Positions 56,349 to 64,000 of a stretch of DNA of 64,000 bases are shown here, in pieces. Location of the stretch: contig NZ_LR027599.1 in the NCBI RefSeq assembly GCF_900605495.1, positions 124,001-188,000 of the forward strand, given 5' to 3'. The notes under the pieces were generated by a model. That model saw nothing but the letters and a program-made list of their open reading frames with translations, was not told where the DNA came from and did no database searches. Source of the DNA: Bacilliculturomica massiliensis (GTDB lineage: Bacteria; Bacillota; Clostridia; Peptostreptococcales; Anaerovoracaceae). Positions within the stretch are counted from its first letter, which is position 1. Each line of letters starts with the position of its first letter. The position numbers were made by a program, and so were the translations under genes.

Positions 56349-57186
56349 GTATGCCTCCAAGTTCTATATTTTTTTTCATGCCCGGTCCGTGGTAATCGGA
56401 ACCCGCCGTGGCGATAAGCTGATATTTTGCCGCCAGCTCCACCAGCCATCGCTCCTGTGCGGCGGTGTGGCTGCTGTAGCAGCATTCCAGTCCCGTCAGA
56501 CCCAGCCCGATCAGCTGCTGAAGGATCTCCTCGATCCTTGCCGGATGGCTGGCGGGGTCCTCCTCCCACTTCCCCGTCCAGGATACCTTAAACGGATGGG
56601 CCAGCGATGCGAAGCCTCCCGCCCCTCTTATGAGCGCCACCGCCTCCGCCGCCTGGATCTTTTCCCGATGAATGGCCTTGATCGAGGGCGCGGCCATCAG
56701 GCGCTCCGAGGCAAAAGCTTCCGCCGTGTCCGCCGCATATCCCCTGAGGACCAGCGCCCTGGCAAAGTTCGGCTTGCCGATATATTCCTGCCCCGGGTAG
56801 ACCTGGATCTCTTCCTTAGTGAGCGGATAGCCCAGATCTTCCAGGGCCTTCAGCATCTTTTGATTCCGCTCTTTTCTCTGTTCCCGAATGTGGGCCAGAC
56901 GCGCCAGCAGCGCCGGATCTTCCGGATCAAAACCGTAGCCCAGTATGTGCATGTATGCCGTCTGTTTTTCCCCGTCCCCAAGGGGCAGTTTTGCCGAGAA
57001 CTCCACGCCGCAGATAAAGCGCACCCCTCTTTCCGCAGCCGCCTCCGCACCTTCTCTCAGTCCGAAAATACCATCGTGATCTGTGATGGCCAGCGTGTCG
57101 ATCCCTTTTTCAGCCGCCATCTCCACCAACTGCCGGGGAGAAAGCGTCCCGTCCGAATACCATGTGTGCGTGTGCAGATCAATCAT
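56338..57186 (-). CDS. PHP-domain phosphoesterase (RNase AM / YciV-like)
   Basis: 282 residues. Metal-binding motifs of the PHP family: DLHTHTWYSDGTLSP at the N-terminus, ITDHDGIFGL, GVEFSA, SLAHPFKV and GSDYHGPG at the end. Members hydrolyse 3',5'-nucleoside bisphosphates or trim RNA 5' ends. It overlaps the upstream MFS gene by eight bases and the LysR gene by 11, so the three are translated together. Confidence 0.9.
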   Translation of the reverse strand: MIDLHTHTWYSDGTLSPRQLVEMAAEKGIDTLAITDHDGIFGLREGAEAAAERGVRFICGVEFSAKLPLGDGEKQTAYMHILGYGFDPEDPALLARLAHIREQRKERNQKMLKALEDLGYPLTKEEIQVYPGQEYIGKPNFARALVLRGYAADTAEAFASERLMAAPSIKAIHREKIQAAEAVALIRGAGGFASLAHPFKVSWTGKWEEDPASHPARIEEILQQLIGLGLTGLECCYSSHTAAQERWLVELAAKYQLIATAGSDYHGPGMKKNIELGGIHGI

Positions 57187-58429
57187 GACGTTCCGCCTCC
57201 GTCCCTCCGGATACCGGGGCGGCTTTCCCCCCCACGTTCCGGTTTCTGTAGAGCAGGATCACCTGCAGCGCTGTAAACACAGGTATCATGAGAATGATCG
57301 TCTGGATGCCCCAGTGGATGGAAAAAAACGAACCGATCATGGGCGCCAGCATCATAGCCACGCTGTTCACCGTGCCCAACGTTCCAAACAGCGCCCCCCT
57401 CAGCATGGGAGACGTATTTTCCGACGCGGCGGAGGTGAGGATCGGCTCGATCCCGCCGGCGAAGAAAAAGAAGACGGTGTAGATAATGATAAACAACGTC
57501 AGGGAATGGAAGGGGATCAGCAGCGCGGCCACCGGCAGCGCGATGAACGACAGCAGGAAGGCCAGATGAAATTTGCTGTACTTGTCGCCCAGTCTGGTGA
57601 TGGTCAGCGCCGCCACAGCGGTGGCCCCGCCCGTAGTTCCGTTGATGATACCCGTGTAAGTGGACGCTCCGCTCAGGCCGCCCAGCGTGTCCTGCACAAA
57701 CAGCGGGACAAAGGGAGTGAAGATCGTTCTGGCTACTCTGGCGATAAACAGCGCCGCGATGACCGACAGGATCATGGGAGTCAGCAGCTTCGCTTTCTCC
57801 GCGCCGTTTTTCTCCTGATCCTCAGCCTTCAGCCTGGCCATCAGCGCAGGACCGTAAGATTCCTTGTCCTCGATGACGAGAAACAGCACCATCAAAAGTC
57901 CGGCCACCATCAGCGCGCCCCCCGTGAAGAAGCAGAAACTGTAGCCCAGGTTTTCCGCCAGCAGCCCGCCGATGAACGGTCCGATGGCATAGCCCAGAAA
58001 ATTCGACGAGGTCATAAACCCCAGGGCGTAGGACATTCTGTTTTCCGGCGTATTGGCGGAAACAAAAGCCATGGAAGCGGTGATCGTCCCCGTGAAGATC
58101 CCCTGTACCAGCCGCAGAACGAGAAACATCAGCACGCTCTTGACCGCGCCCATCAGAGCCAGAAGCACCGCCGCGCAGAACATGGCCCGCATGATCATCA
58201 TTTTCCGTCCGAAACGGTCGGACAGGATCCCCCACACCGGGGCGGCGATAGCCATGGACGCCGCCGGCAGAGTGGAAGCCAGCCCCACCGCCAGATTCAG
58301 CTGCGTGGGGTCCGTCAGGCCCATTTCCTGAAAATAATAGGGGATAAAGGGCACTCCCAACCCAAAACTCATCAGCGAAAAAATCTGCGTCACCCACAGG
58401 GTATATAAATTGATCTTCCACCGTTCCAT
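57179..58429 (-). CDS. MFS efflux transporter (drug:H+ antiporter type)
   Basis: 416 residues, 12 membrane segments. Motif A (WGILSDRFGRKMMIMRAM) after TM2 and the motif GAVKSVLMFLVLRLVQGIF typify MFS multidrug-type exporters. First gene of the three-gene operon. The substrate cannot be told. Confidence 0.9.
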   Translation of the reverse strand: MERWKINLYTLWVTQIFSLMSFGLGVPFIPYYFQEMGLTDPTQLNLAVGLASTLPAASMAIAAPVWGILSDRFGRKMMIMRAMFCAAVLLALMGAVKSVLMFLVLRLVQGIFTGTITASMAFVSANTPENRMSYALGFMTSSNFLGYAIGPFIGGLLAENLGYSFCFFTGGALMVAGLLMVLFLVIEDKESYGPALMARLKAEDQEKNGAEKAKLLTPMILSVIAALFIARVARTIFTPFVPLFVQDTLGGLSGASTYTGIINGTTGGATAVAALTITRLGDKYSKFHLAFLLSFIALPVAALLIPFHSLTLFIIIYTVFFFFAGGIEPILTSAASENTSPMLRGALFGTLGTVNSVAMMLAPMIGSFFSIHWGIQTIILMIPVFTALQVILLYRNRNVGGKAAPVSGGTEAERHD

Positions 58430-58473
58430 CTGATATCAAGCCTTCTTTCTCAATTTCCGTGCGTTATCAAAAG

Positions 58474-58510
58474 AGAGCCGGGACAGAATCCCGGCTCTGC
58501 TCTTCTCTTT
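58474..58510 (-). terminator. terminator of the DJ-1 family gene
   Basis: AGAGCCGGGA (58474-58483) pairs with TCCCGGCTCT (58489-58498), five-base loop, then CTTTTG on the minus strand (58473-58468). Confidence 0.8.
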
Positions 58511-58559
58511 ATATCCGGACAGTTCCGGTCTGCGCCTTCTCCGGCGTCGATCCCGGCTT

Positions 58560-59105
58560 TTATTTCAGCAGCATATCCGCCGCCACCGCATCCGCTTTTT
58601 CCTTTCCACAGAGGACCTCCACCAGCTTCAGCGCAAATTCAGCTGCAAGCCCGGGGCCTTTTCCTGTCACGAAGTTTCCATCCTTCGCCACGTTTTCAGC
58701 GGAGATCTTCGCGCCCTTCAGATGCGTCTCCATACCGGGATAGCAGATCGCTTCCCTGTTTTTCAGCAGGCCCAGTTCCCCGTAGACCATAGGCGCCGCA
58801 CAGATGGCGGCCAGCCATTTCCCTTTCTCCGCGAAGCTCAGGATCCGCCGCTCCAGCTCCTTGTGATTCTGCAGGTTGGCCGCCCCGGGCATACCGCCGG
58901 GCAATACGATCATCTGGCAGCCTGCCGCGCTGCTCTCGGAAAACATCAGATCCGCTTCCACGCGGACGCCGTGAGCGCCCTCCACGATCTTTTCATCCAT
59001 CACTGAAACGGTCTTTGCATCCAGCCCCGCTCTCCGCAGGACATCCACTGCCGTCAGCGCCTCGATCTCTTCAAAACCATCCGCCAGATAAATGTGTACG
59101 CTCAT
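58560..59105 (-). CDS. DJ-1/PfpI family protein
   Basis: 181 residues, class I glutamine amidotransferase-like fold. VHIYLADGFEEIEALTAVDV then LRRAG is the N-terminal block. The nucleophile-elbow cysteine lies in WLAAICAAPMVYGE, with the conserved acidic residue in GFEEIE. Members act as glyoxalase III, protein/nucleic-acid deglycases or chaperones. ATG 59105 has CGGAGG upstream; the frame is open to 59132. It has its own terminator. Confidence 0.92.
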   Translation of the reverse strand: MSVHIYLADGFEEIEALTAVDVLRRAGLDAKTVSVMDEKIVEGAHGVRVEADLMFSESSAAGCQMIVLPGGMPGAANLQNHKELERRILSFAEKGKWLAAICAAPMVYGELGLLKNREAICYPGMETHLKGAKISAENVAKDGNFVTGKGPGLAAEFALKLVEVLCGKEKADAVAADMLLK

Positions 59106-59151
59106 GTCTTTTCCTCCGTTTCCCTGTTTCAACTTGCAGACGTTTTACCCA

Positions 59152-59838
59152 CTAACGCCTGGTCCGCCTGTCTCTTCCAAACATCCGATACGGTCTGGTC
59201 ACGCTCCACGTAGCCATTCCAACCACCAGATAGATGATCGCAGTCACCGCTCCGGCGGCTGCCGCTCCGTGAAGCACAAATTTTTTCGTAAAAACATAAT
59301 ACAGCAGGCCGTCTTCTGAAAACGAGCCCCCCATAAAGACGTCCTTCAAGAACTCCGACGGTCCCGGCGAAAGCAGACCAAAAACGCAGAATCCTGCGTA
59401 GACGACAAGCAGTGCCACAGACGCCAGAAACGCCCTCCGCAGCTGTTCCTTTCCGCCGTCCCGGATCCACAGGTAATATGCGGCCGCTGCCGGCAGAAGC
59501 GCCACGGCTCCCGCCATACTGACCAGATTGAGGATCGTGCGGAACCGCTCCATTGCAGCCTGCTCCTCCGGTGGAAAAACGCTCTCCTCCTGATCTGTCG
59601 CGTCGTTGGCCACAAGAAGTTCAAACTCTTTTTTCTTGCCCCACATAAAGTCTGAAAAGAAATCGGCGAAGTCGTCATTTTTCACATTGAGATTGATCGT
59701 TTTGGGAGTCTCCGTGCGATTGAACTCAAATTGATAAAAATCAGGCATTCGCACGATCAGATTCACGGCGCCCGCAAGGATGACCAGCGGAAGAAGAAAT
59801 ACCACCCAGCACAGCAGCACCCTCTTGACCCATACCAT
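59152..59838 (-). CDS. small integral membrane protein, possibly DUF1461-like
   Basis: About 228 residues with four membrane segments (near VLLCWVVFLLPLVILAG, LNLVSMAGAVALLPAAAAYY, FLASVALLVVYAGFCVFG and AAAAGAVTAIIYLVVG) and an extracellular loop after the first. The layout and the RMPDFYQFEF segment resemble the DUF1461 / TIGR01906 family, which includes the lipoprotein transacylase Lit. The conserved E..H..DV block of Lit is not evident, so I do not assign that function. The start is ATG 59838 or ATG 59880; ribosome-site evidence is better for the former. Confidence 0.7.
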   Translation of the reverse strand: MVWVKRVLLCWVVFLLPLVILAGAVNLIVRMPDFYQFEFNRTETPKTINLNVKNDDFADFFSDFMWGKKKEFELLVANDATDQEESVFPPEEQAAMERFRTILNLVSMAGAVALLPAAAAYYLWIRDGGKEQLRRAFLASVALLVVYAGFCVFGLLSPGPSEFLKDVFMGGSFSEDGLLYYVFTKKFVLHGAAAAGAVTAIIYLVVGMATWSVTRPYRMFGRDRRTRR

Positions 59839-60112
59839 AAACTTCCAGCCTTTCCCCACACAGCTTAGAATAAATATCATTTTGAATCGTATATTTGGCT
59901 GTTTCCGACGGACTCACAGGACATGCGTCTTATCCCCGTGCCTGCGGAGACCTGCCAAGAAAATGACCGTCACCCACTGCGGCCACTTTCCAATACATAC
60001 CTATATATATCATATAGGAAAATTGGGAAAATGCAAGACCTTGATTTCACTCCGCTTTCATTGTGATCTCCGTTCCTGCCCCGGGACGCCGCCCCGATGG
60101 AGGATCACGTTC

Positions 60113-60150
60113 AAAAGGGATGGGCGGTATATGCCGCCCATCCCCTTTTT
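60113..60150. terminator. bidirectional terminator after the AbgT gene
   Basis: AAAAGGGATGGGCGG (60114-60128), loop TATATG, CCGCCCATCCC, then CTTTTT. A- and T-runs on both sides. Confidence 0.88.
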
Positions 60151-60186
60151 CAATCATCGCCGCAGCTTTCACCCGGCGGTCAAACT

Positions 60187-61719
60187 CTAATGCAGCCACA
60201 CCGTCGCTCCGGAAAAGCCCAGGGGCAGGTGAAACACATACCAGACCACGATCACCGCCACAAAGACCACCAGATTTGCCGCGCCGTAGGGCAGCAGGGC
60301 AGACAGGGCGGTGCCGATGCCGCAGCGCTTGTCGTACCTGACGCACAGCGCCAGCATGGTTGGGAAAAAGGGATTCATGGGACTCAACGCGTTGGAGCTC
60401 CCGTCGGAAAGCCGCAGTACCATCTGTGTAAAGGCGGGATGGATGTTCATCTGCATCATCAGCGGTATCACGATGGAACCAAAAATCAGATATTTCGTGC
60501 TGCCGCTCATGATGAGAAGATTGACTCCCGCGTACATGAAGAACAGGATCAAAATGGCAGCCAGGGGCGGTACAGACAGACTGGTCAGGGCCATTCCTCC
60601 TTTTATGGCGATGATCTTTCCCAGATTGGAGTAATCGAATATGGAAATAAACTGGCTGATGACCACTGCCAGAACGAGAAAGGACAGCAGGCTTTCAAGA
60701 CCCCGGGCCAGCAGCTCCGCCAGCTCCCTGATGGTTCCCGCCATCCCCATCTTGCGGGCGTAAATATAGCCGGGGATAAAGAACAGCAGGAACAACAGGT
60801 TTTCCAGAGCCGACATGAGGGGAGCGTTGATGACCAGGGAGCCCTCCGGCCCCCGCAGGAAACTGTTGGACGGCAGGCACAGGGCAAACACGCAGAGGAG
60901 AAACAGGAGGATACCCAGCCCCGCCGCTTTCACCGCGCTTCTCTCCCGCGGCGTCAGCTGGTCGCTCTGTCCGCCCTCCCCTTCCACGGCCTGAAACTCC
61001 TTGAAATGGGGCTCGACGATTTTGATCGTCACAAAGGCATTCACCAGGACCGCCAAGATCGAGCCGGTCAAAACGGGGAAATATTCGCTCATCAAAGGCA
61101 TGGAGAAGCCGGGATCCGCGATCTGGGCATAGCTGTTGGTGAGCGGCGTGAGGACCACCTGCCAGAAGCCCGGTATAAATTCCATGGCCGCCCCTGTCGA
61201 CGCCGCGGAAAACCCAGAAAATATGCCGATCAATGGGTTTTTTCCCATGGAATAATAGATCGTGGCAGCCAGGGTGGGAACGATGATCATGGAGACCGCC
61301 CCGTCGAAGCTGCACATGAACACGCCGAAGAAAGCAACGAGAAATGCGATAAACTCCGATCTCACATTGCTCAGACAAAACCGCACCGCAGAAGAAAAGA
61401 AGCCGGAAACGTCGCACAGTCCCATACCCATGCCCACTACCAAGGTGACTCCAAGTATGGGAAACGCGCCAAAGTTTGCTACGAATTTTGTGAGAAGAAA
61501 CAGCAGTCCGTCTGTGCTGACCAGATTGACCACCCCCACCGTCTCTCCCGTGGCCGGATCCACCGCCGTCACATTGAAGACGGACATCAGGAAGGTGAGT
61601 ACGAATATAATGGCCAGCAGCCATAGAAATAACGTCAGAGTGTGGGGGACCCGATTTCCGGCCCGCTCTATGGCGGCCAGCACGCCGCCCCTTTTATTGT
61701 CTCTCGTACATCCGCTCAT
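60187..61719 (-). CDS. AbgT family transporter
   Basis: 510 residues, normal for the p-aminobenzoyl-glutamate transporter family, with about 11-13 membrane segments. RAGNRVPHTLTLFLWLLAII at the start, then FLLTKFVANFGAFPILGVTL, VRSEFIAFLVAFFGVFMCSF and SNALSPMNPFFPTMLAL are family blocks. Imports p-aminobenzoyl-glutamate or exports sulfonamide-type compounds, depending on member. Two genes downstream of an M20 hydrolase, which supports the import-and-cleave role. Confidence 0.93.
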   Translation of the reverse strand: MSGCTRDNKRGGVLAAIERAGNRVPHTLTLFLWLLAIIFVLTFLMSVFNVTAVDPATGETVGVVNLVSTDGLLFLLTKFVANFGAFPILGVTLVVGMGMGLCDVSGFFSSAVRFCLSNVRSEFIAFLVAFFGVFMCSFDGAVSMIIVPTLAATIYYSMGKNPLIGIFSGFSAASTGAAMEFIPGFWQVVLTPLTNSYAQIADPGFSMPLMSEYFPVLTGSILAVLVNAFVTIKIVEPHFKEFQAVEGEGGQSDQLTPRERSAVKAAGLGILLFLLCVFALCLPSNSFLRGPEGSLVINAPLMSALENLLFLLFFIPGYIYARKMGMAGTIRELAELLARGLESLLSFLVLAVVISQFISIFDYSNLGKIIAIKGGMALTSLSVPPLAAILILFFMYAGVNLLIMSGSTKYLIFGSIVIPLMMQMNIHPAFTQMVLRLSDGSSNALSPMNPFFPTMLALCVRYDKRCGIGTALSALLPYGAANLVVFVAVIVVWYVFHLPLGFSGATVWLH

Positions 61720-61752
61720 GCCGCACCTCCTCTTGACACATCGCCGGATCGT

Positions 61753-61833
61753 CTAACCTTTCGCGATCACCAGTCCGCCGGCGGCGACCACCCCTTTCCC
61801 CACCTCATACAAAAACAGGGGATTGATATCCAT
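61753..61833 (-). CDS. 26-codon open frame between abgT and the MFS gene
   Basis: Reads MDINPLFLYEVGKGVVAAGG then LVIAKG. It lies in the 134-base gap and has an AGCCGGA stretch seven bases upstream. Amphipathic or semi-hydrophobic. It may be a small peptide, a remnant or chance. Confidence 0.25.
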   Translation of the reverse strand: MDINPLFLYEVGKGVVAAGGLVIAKG

Positions 61834-61853
61834 TATTTATCCGGCTGTCGGCC

Positions 61854-63140
61854 CTATGCCGCCTCCTGTCCGACGGACTGACGGCCCGCCGCCTTTTCCC
61901 TCAGAAACTTCATCAGTATCACAATGCCGATGACGGCTGTGACCACACCGTACACGAAGATATAGGTATATCCCTGGTTTCCGTATTTGTCCATCCAGTA
62001 TCCGAACAGTACGTGCTGAAACAGATCCGGGGAAAAACCGATGGCGCTGCCAAATCCGATGGCTGAAGCGTGGTACCGCATGGGCAGGCCCGCCTCCACA
62101 GGGATCGCGTACTGCACGCCGCCGGCCAGATTATTTGCCAGAGACGCCACCATGATGATCACCATGATCACAGTCAACGTCTTCAGTTCCGGGGGCAGCA
62201 CGATGACGATCCCGATCATCAACGCGCAGACAAAGAAGGCCGCGATGATCAGTTTTGAAATAGAGCCGATCTTATCTGCGAAGATCCCTCCCAGAGGGGA
62301 TCCTACGATCTTCATCCCGTACTGTCTGACGATGGCGATGGCCCCGCTGAAGACCACGGTCATTCCAAGCACATCGGTGAAATACGGCGTGAAATACTGA
62401 ATGGCGATGTTGGTGGAATACATACAGAATAACGTCAATCCAAAATACCAGACGCTCCTGTACTTCGCCACCCCTTTCATATCCTCGATCAGCGAGACCT
62501 TGTCGCCGTCATCTTCCTCCAGCGCCTGAGAGTTCATGATCCCCACTTTCTTCAGCACCACCACCGCCAGCAGGGTACACACCGCCATGACTGCGGCAAA
62601 GCTCACGAACACTGCTTTCATCCCCGCCGCCGGGTCCGTCGCGGCAAATTTACCGTAGGCGTACAGGCTCACAGAATTGACCAGAAGATAGCCGATGCCG
62701 CACATCCCGTAGAACACGCCGTTCATGGTTCCCTGTACCTTGTCGTCCGCCAGCAGTCTCAGCGTTTTAAACCAGGTGCCCCACACCATGAACAGGGTGG
62801 AAAAGACCAGGATCATCCACACAAAGAGCGTCATCGTATAGGAGGGAAACAGGGCCATGAGCAGGCAGGCGATGATAGTCCCCACGCTGGAGAAACCGAT
62901 GATCCCTATGTAATTGAATTTCCGGGCCAGTATGCCTCCGATCCCCGGCGTCAATACCTCGCCCAGCCCATAGATGGTCATGAGAACGCCCAGTTTGGCG
63001 TTGCTTACGCCGGTCAGTTCCAGCATTCCATCGTAGAAAACCGCCTTGATGTAGGGCACGCTGTAGGCCACGGAAAATACGATTCCCAAAAACAGAAGGG
63101 CCACATATACGTTTAATCCCACTTTGTTTTCTCTCATCAC
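61854..63140 (-). CDS. MFS transporter
   Basis: 428 residues, 12 membrane segments with a hydrophilic central loop (ALEEDDGDKVSLIEDMKGVA). GVSNAKLGVLMTIYGLGEVL then TPGIGGILARKFN carries the post-TM2 motif. It resembles anion/organic-acid MFS carriers. In the same operon as the AbgT transporter and the M20 hydrolase, 9 bases after the latter, so it may move a product or a related conjugate. Confidence 0.88.
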   Translation of the reverse strand: MMRENKVGLNVYVALLFLGIVFSVAYSVPYIKAVFYDGMLELTGVSNAKLGVLMTIYGLGEVLTPGIGGILARKFNYIGIIGFSSVGTIIACLLMALFPSYTMTLFVWMILVFSTLFMVWGTWFKTLRLLADDKVQGTMNGVFYGMCGIGYLLVNSVSLYAYGKFAATDPAAGMKAVFVSFAAVMAVCTLLAVVVLKKVGIMNSQALEEDDGDKVSLIEDMKGVAKYRSVWYFGLTLFCMYSTNIAIQYFTPYFTDVLGMTVVFSGAIAIVRQYGMKIVGSPLGGIFADKIGSISKLIIAAFFVCALMIGIVIVLPPELKTLTVIMVIIMVASLANNLAGGVQYAIPVEAGLPMRYHASAIGFGSAIGFSPDLFQHVLFGYWMDKYGNQGYTYIFVYGVVTAVIGIVILMKFLREKAAGRQSVGQEAA

Positions 63141-63149
63141 GGGCCTCCT

Positions 63150-64000
63150 TCACCCTTTATTCTCTTGTACATTGCGCCGTCTCTTTTGTTCCCTCTCTTC
63201 CCGCAGCTCCCTCAGGACCTGGGGATCCTCAAAGATCCGCAGACCCAGGCAGGCCAGCAGCTCGCCGTATTCTTTCATCTTTTTCCAGGCGTAAGGGGCG
63301 TTGGCGGCTTTCAAAAACTCCACCGTGTGAGCTTTCTCCCCATTCTCCACCATTTTGACCAACGGATGAATGGTGGGAATGATCTGGTTTACTTCTCCCA
63401 GATCCGTGGAGCCCATGTCCACGCTTTCCTGCTCCTCATCCATGTTAAACTCCCTCATGAGAGTCTCAAATTCCCTGACCAGGACAGGGCTTGGCACCAG
63501 AGAAGCGCAGGTAGGCGCCGACTGTATCCATTCCATTTCGCATCCTGTGGCAAGGGCCGCAGCCTGAGCACAGCGTCTTACCTGCTCCACTACCTGATGA
63601 TAATAATCCATGTCCAAAGAACGCACCTCATAGCGGATGGAACATTTATCCGGTATAGAATTGGATACCGTGCCGCCGGCCAGAACGATGGCTCCGATCC
63701 GCGTCCCGTCCTTTAACTGCTGCCGCATCATGCTGACGCTGTCATACATGGTCACTACAGCGTCTAGGGCATTGATCCCTTCAAAGGGAGCTGCTCCCGC
63801 ATGGCTTTCCTTGCCGATGAACGTAAAATCGTAGACCCCTATGGCCGATATACGGGGCGCCACGCAATTTCCATAAAAAGGATGGAGCATAATGCCGATG
63901 TCATAGCCGTCAAAACAGCCCGCTTTCGCCATCTGCGCCTTGCCGTCCCCAGTCTCCTCCGCCGGCGTTCCGAATACGGCTACCTCGCCCTGATACTCTT
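63150..64000 (-). CDS. M20 family amidohydrolase, AbgB-like (N-terminus beyond right edge)
   Basis: 283 residues visible; the frame is open to base 64000. VFGTPAEETGDGKAQM contains the catalytic acidic pair of M20 peptidases. IGVYDFTFIGKESHAGAAPF and ALDAVVTMYDSVSMMRQQL are the dimerisation-domain blocks, and VDMGSTDLGEVNQIIPTIHP is the C-terminal metal-site block typical of aminobenzoyl-glutamate hydrolase B. Likely cleaves p-aminobenzoyl-glutamate or another acyl-amino acid. The missing N-terminus carries the first metal ligands. Confidence 0.92.
   Translation of the reverse strand, partial: EYQGEVAVFGTPAEETGDGKAQMAKAGCFDGYDIGIMLHPFYGNCVAPRISAIGVYDFTFIGKESHAGAAPFEGINALDAVVTMYDSVSMMRQQLKDGTRIGAIVLAGGTVSNSIPDKCSIRYEVRSLDMDYYHQVVEQVRRCAQAAALATGCEMEWIQSAPTCASLVPSPVLVREFETLMREFNMDEEQESVDMGSTDLGEVNQIIPTIHPLVKMVENGEKAHTVEFLKAANAPYAWKKMKEYGELLACLGLRIFEDPQVLRELREEREQKRRRNVQENKG

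Noticed and set aside
59152-59838. Lipoprotein intramolecular transacylase Lit
   Set aside because: Overall layout is similar, but the conserved E..H..DV block is not evident, so only a weak family hint is reported.

Overview
The window looks like chromosome from an anaerobic, Gram-positive member of the Bacillota, most likely class Clostridia. The evidence is strong AGGAGG-type ribosome sites, a T-box leader, SpoVT and RqcP homologues in a Bacillus/Clostridium-like gene order, lipoprotein-anchored ABC binding proteins, ABC-F and YitT families, and no outer-membrane genes. Base composition is GC-rich by eye, with AT-rich islands between genes. No rRNA, tRNA, phage, insertion sequence or CRISPR array was recognised. 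The species is not identifiable from the sequence alone.

Layout. 1-7841 (-) is one long catabolic operon: a LIV-type ABC importer (livJHMGF), two tandem class III CoA-transferases and a 3-hydroxyisobutyrate dehydrogenase-like enzyme that runs off the left edge. A divergent LysR regulator follows at 8257. 9334-12041 (-) holds a two-component system preceded by a small secreted protein whose frame is interrupted by a stop codon. Next come a YitT membrane protein, an orphan RelB/DinJ antitoxin and uvrB-uvrA. Citrate synthase (+) converges on the block spoVT / methyltransferase / YtgP-type flippase / mazG / hup / rqcP (22155-28397, -). 28746-32865 (-) holds threonine aldolase and a polar amino-acid ABC importer, divergent from dhaK-dhaL and a LacI regulator. 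BrnQ follows, then a membrane iron-sulfur protein with an ArsR repressor of the two-cysteine type, and a second YitT protein.

41600-44465 is the most unusual part. It has a candidate structured RNA, then a well-formed T-box riboswitch whose specifier reads as UUC (Phe), then a 45-residue cysteine-rich miniprotein on the opposite strand, then a phenylacetate-CoA-ligase-like enzyme and a double-ACT-domain protein. The arrangement suggests uncharged tRNA-Phe may control aryl-CoA ligase expression, possibly for making Phe from phenylacetate, but the link across about 450 bases is inference.

The right part carries a PC4/YdbC-like protein, an ABC-F ATPase, a complete F-type ATP synthase operon (atpBEFHAGDC, proton-type c subunit), an overlapping MFS / PHP / LysR operon, a DJ-1 family protein, a small membrane protein, and an aminobenzoyl-glutamate-type cluster (AbgT transporter, MFS transporter, M20 hydrolase cut by the right edge).

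Two genome-level patterns stand out. Short GC-rich tandem repeats with periods of about 18-39 bp fill many intergenic gaps and also occur inside three proteins. An AT-rich element built on AATAGGYGAAAA in both orientations occurs three times, each time downstream of genes.
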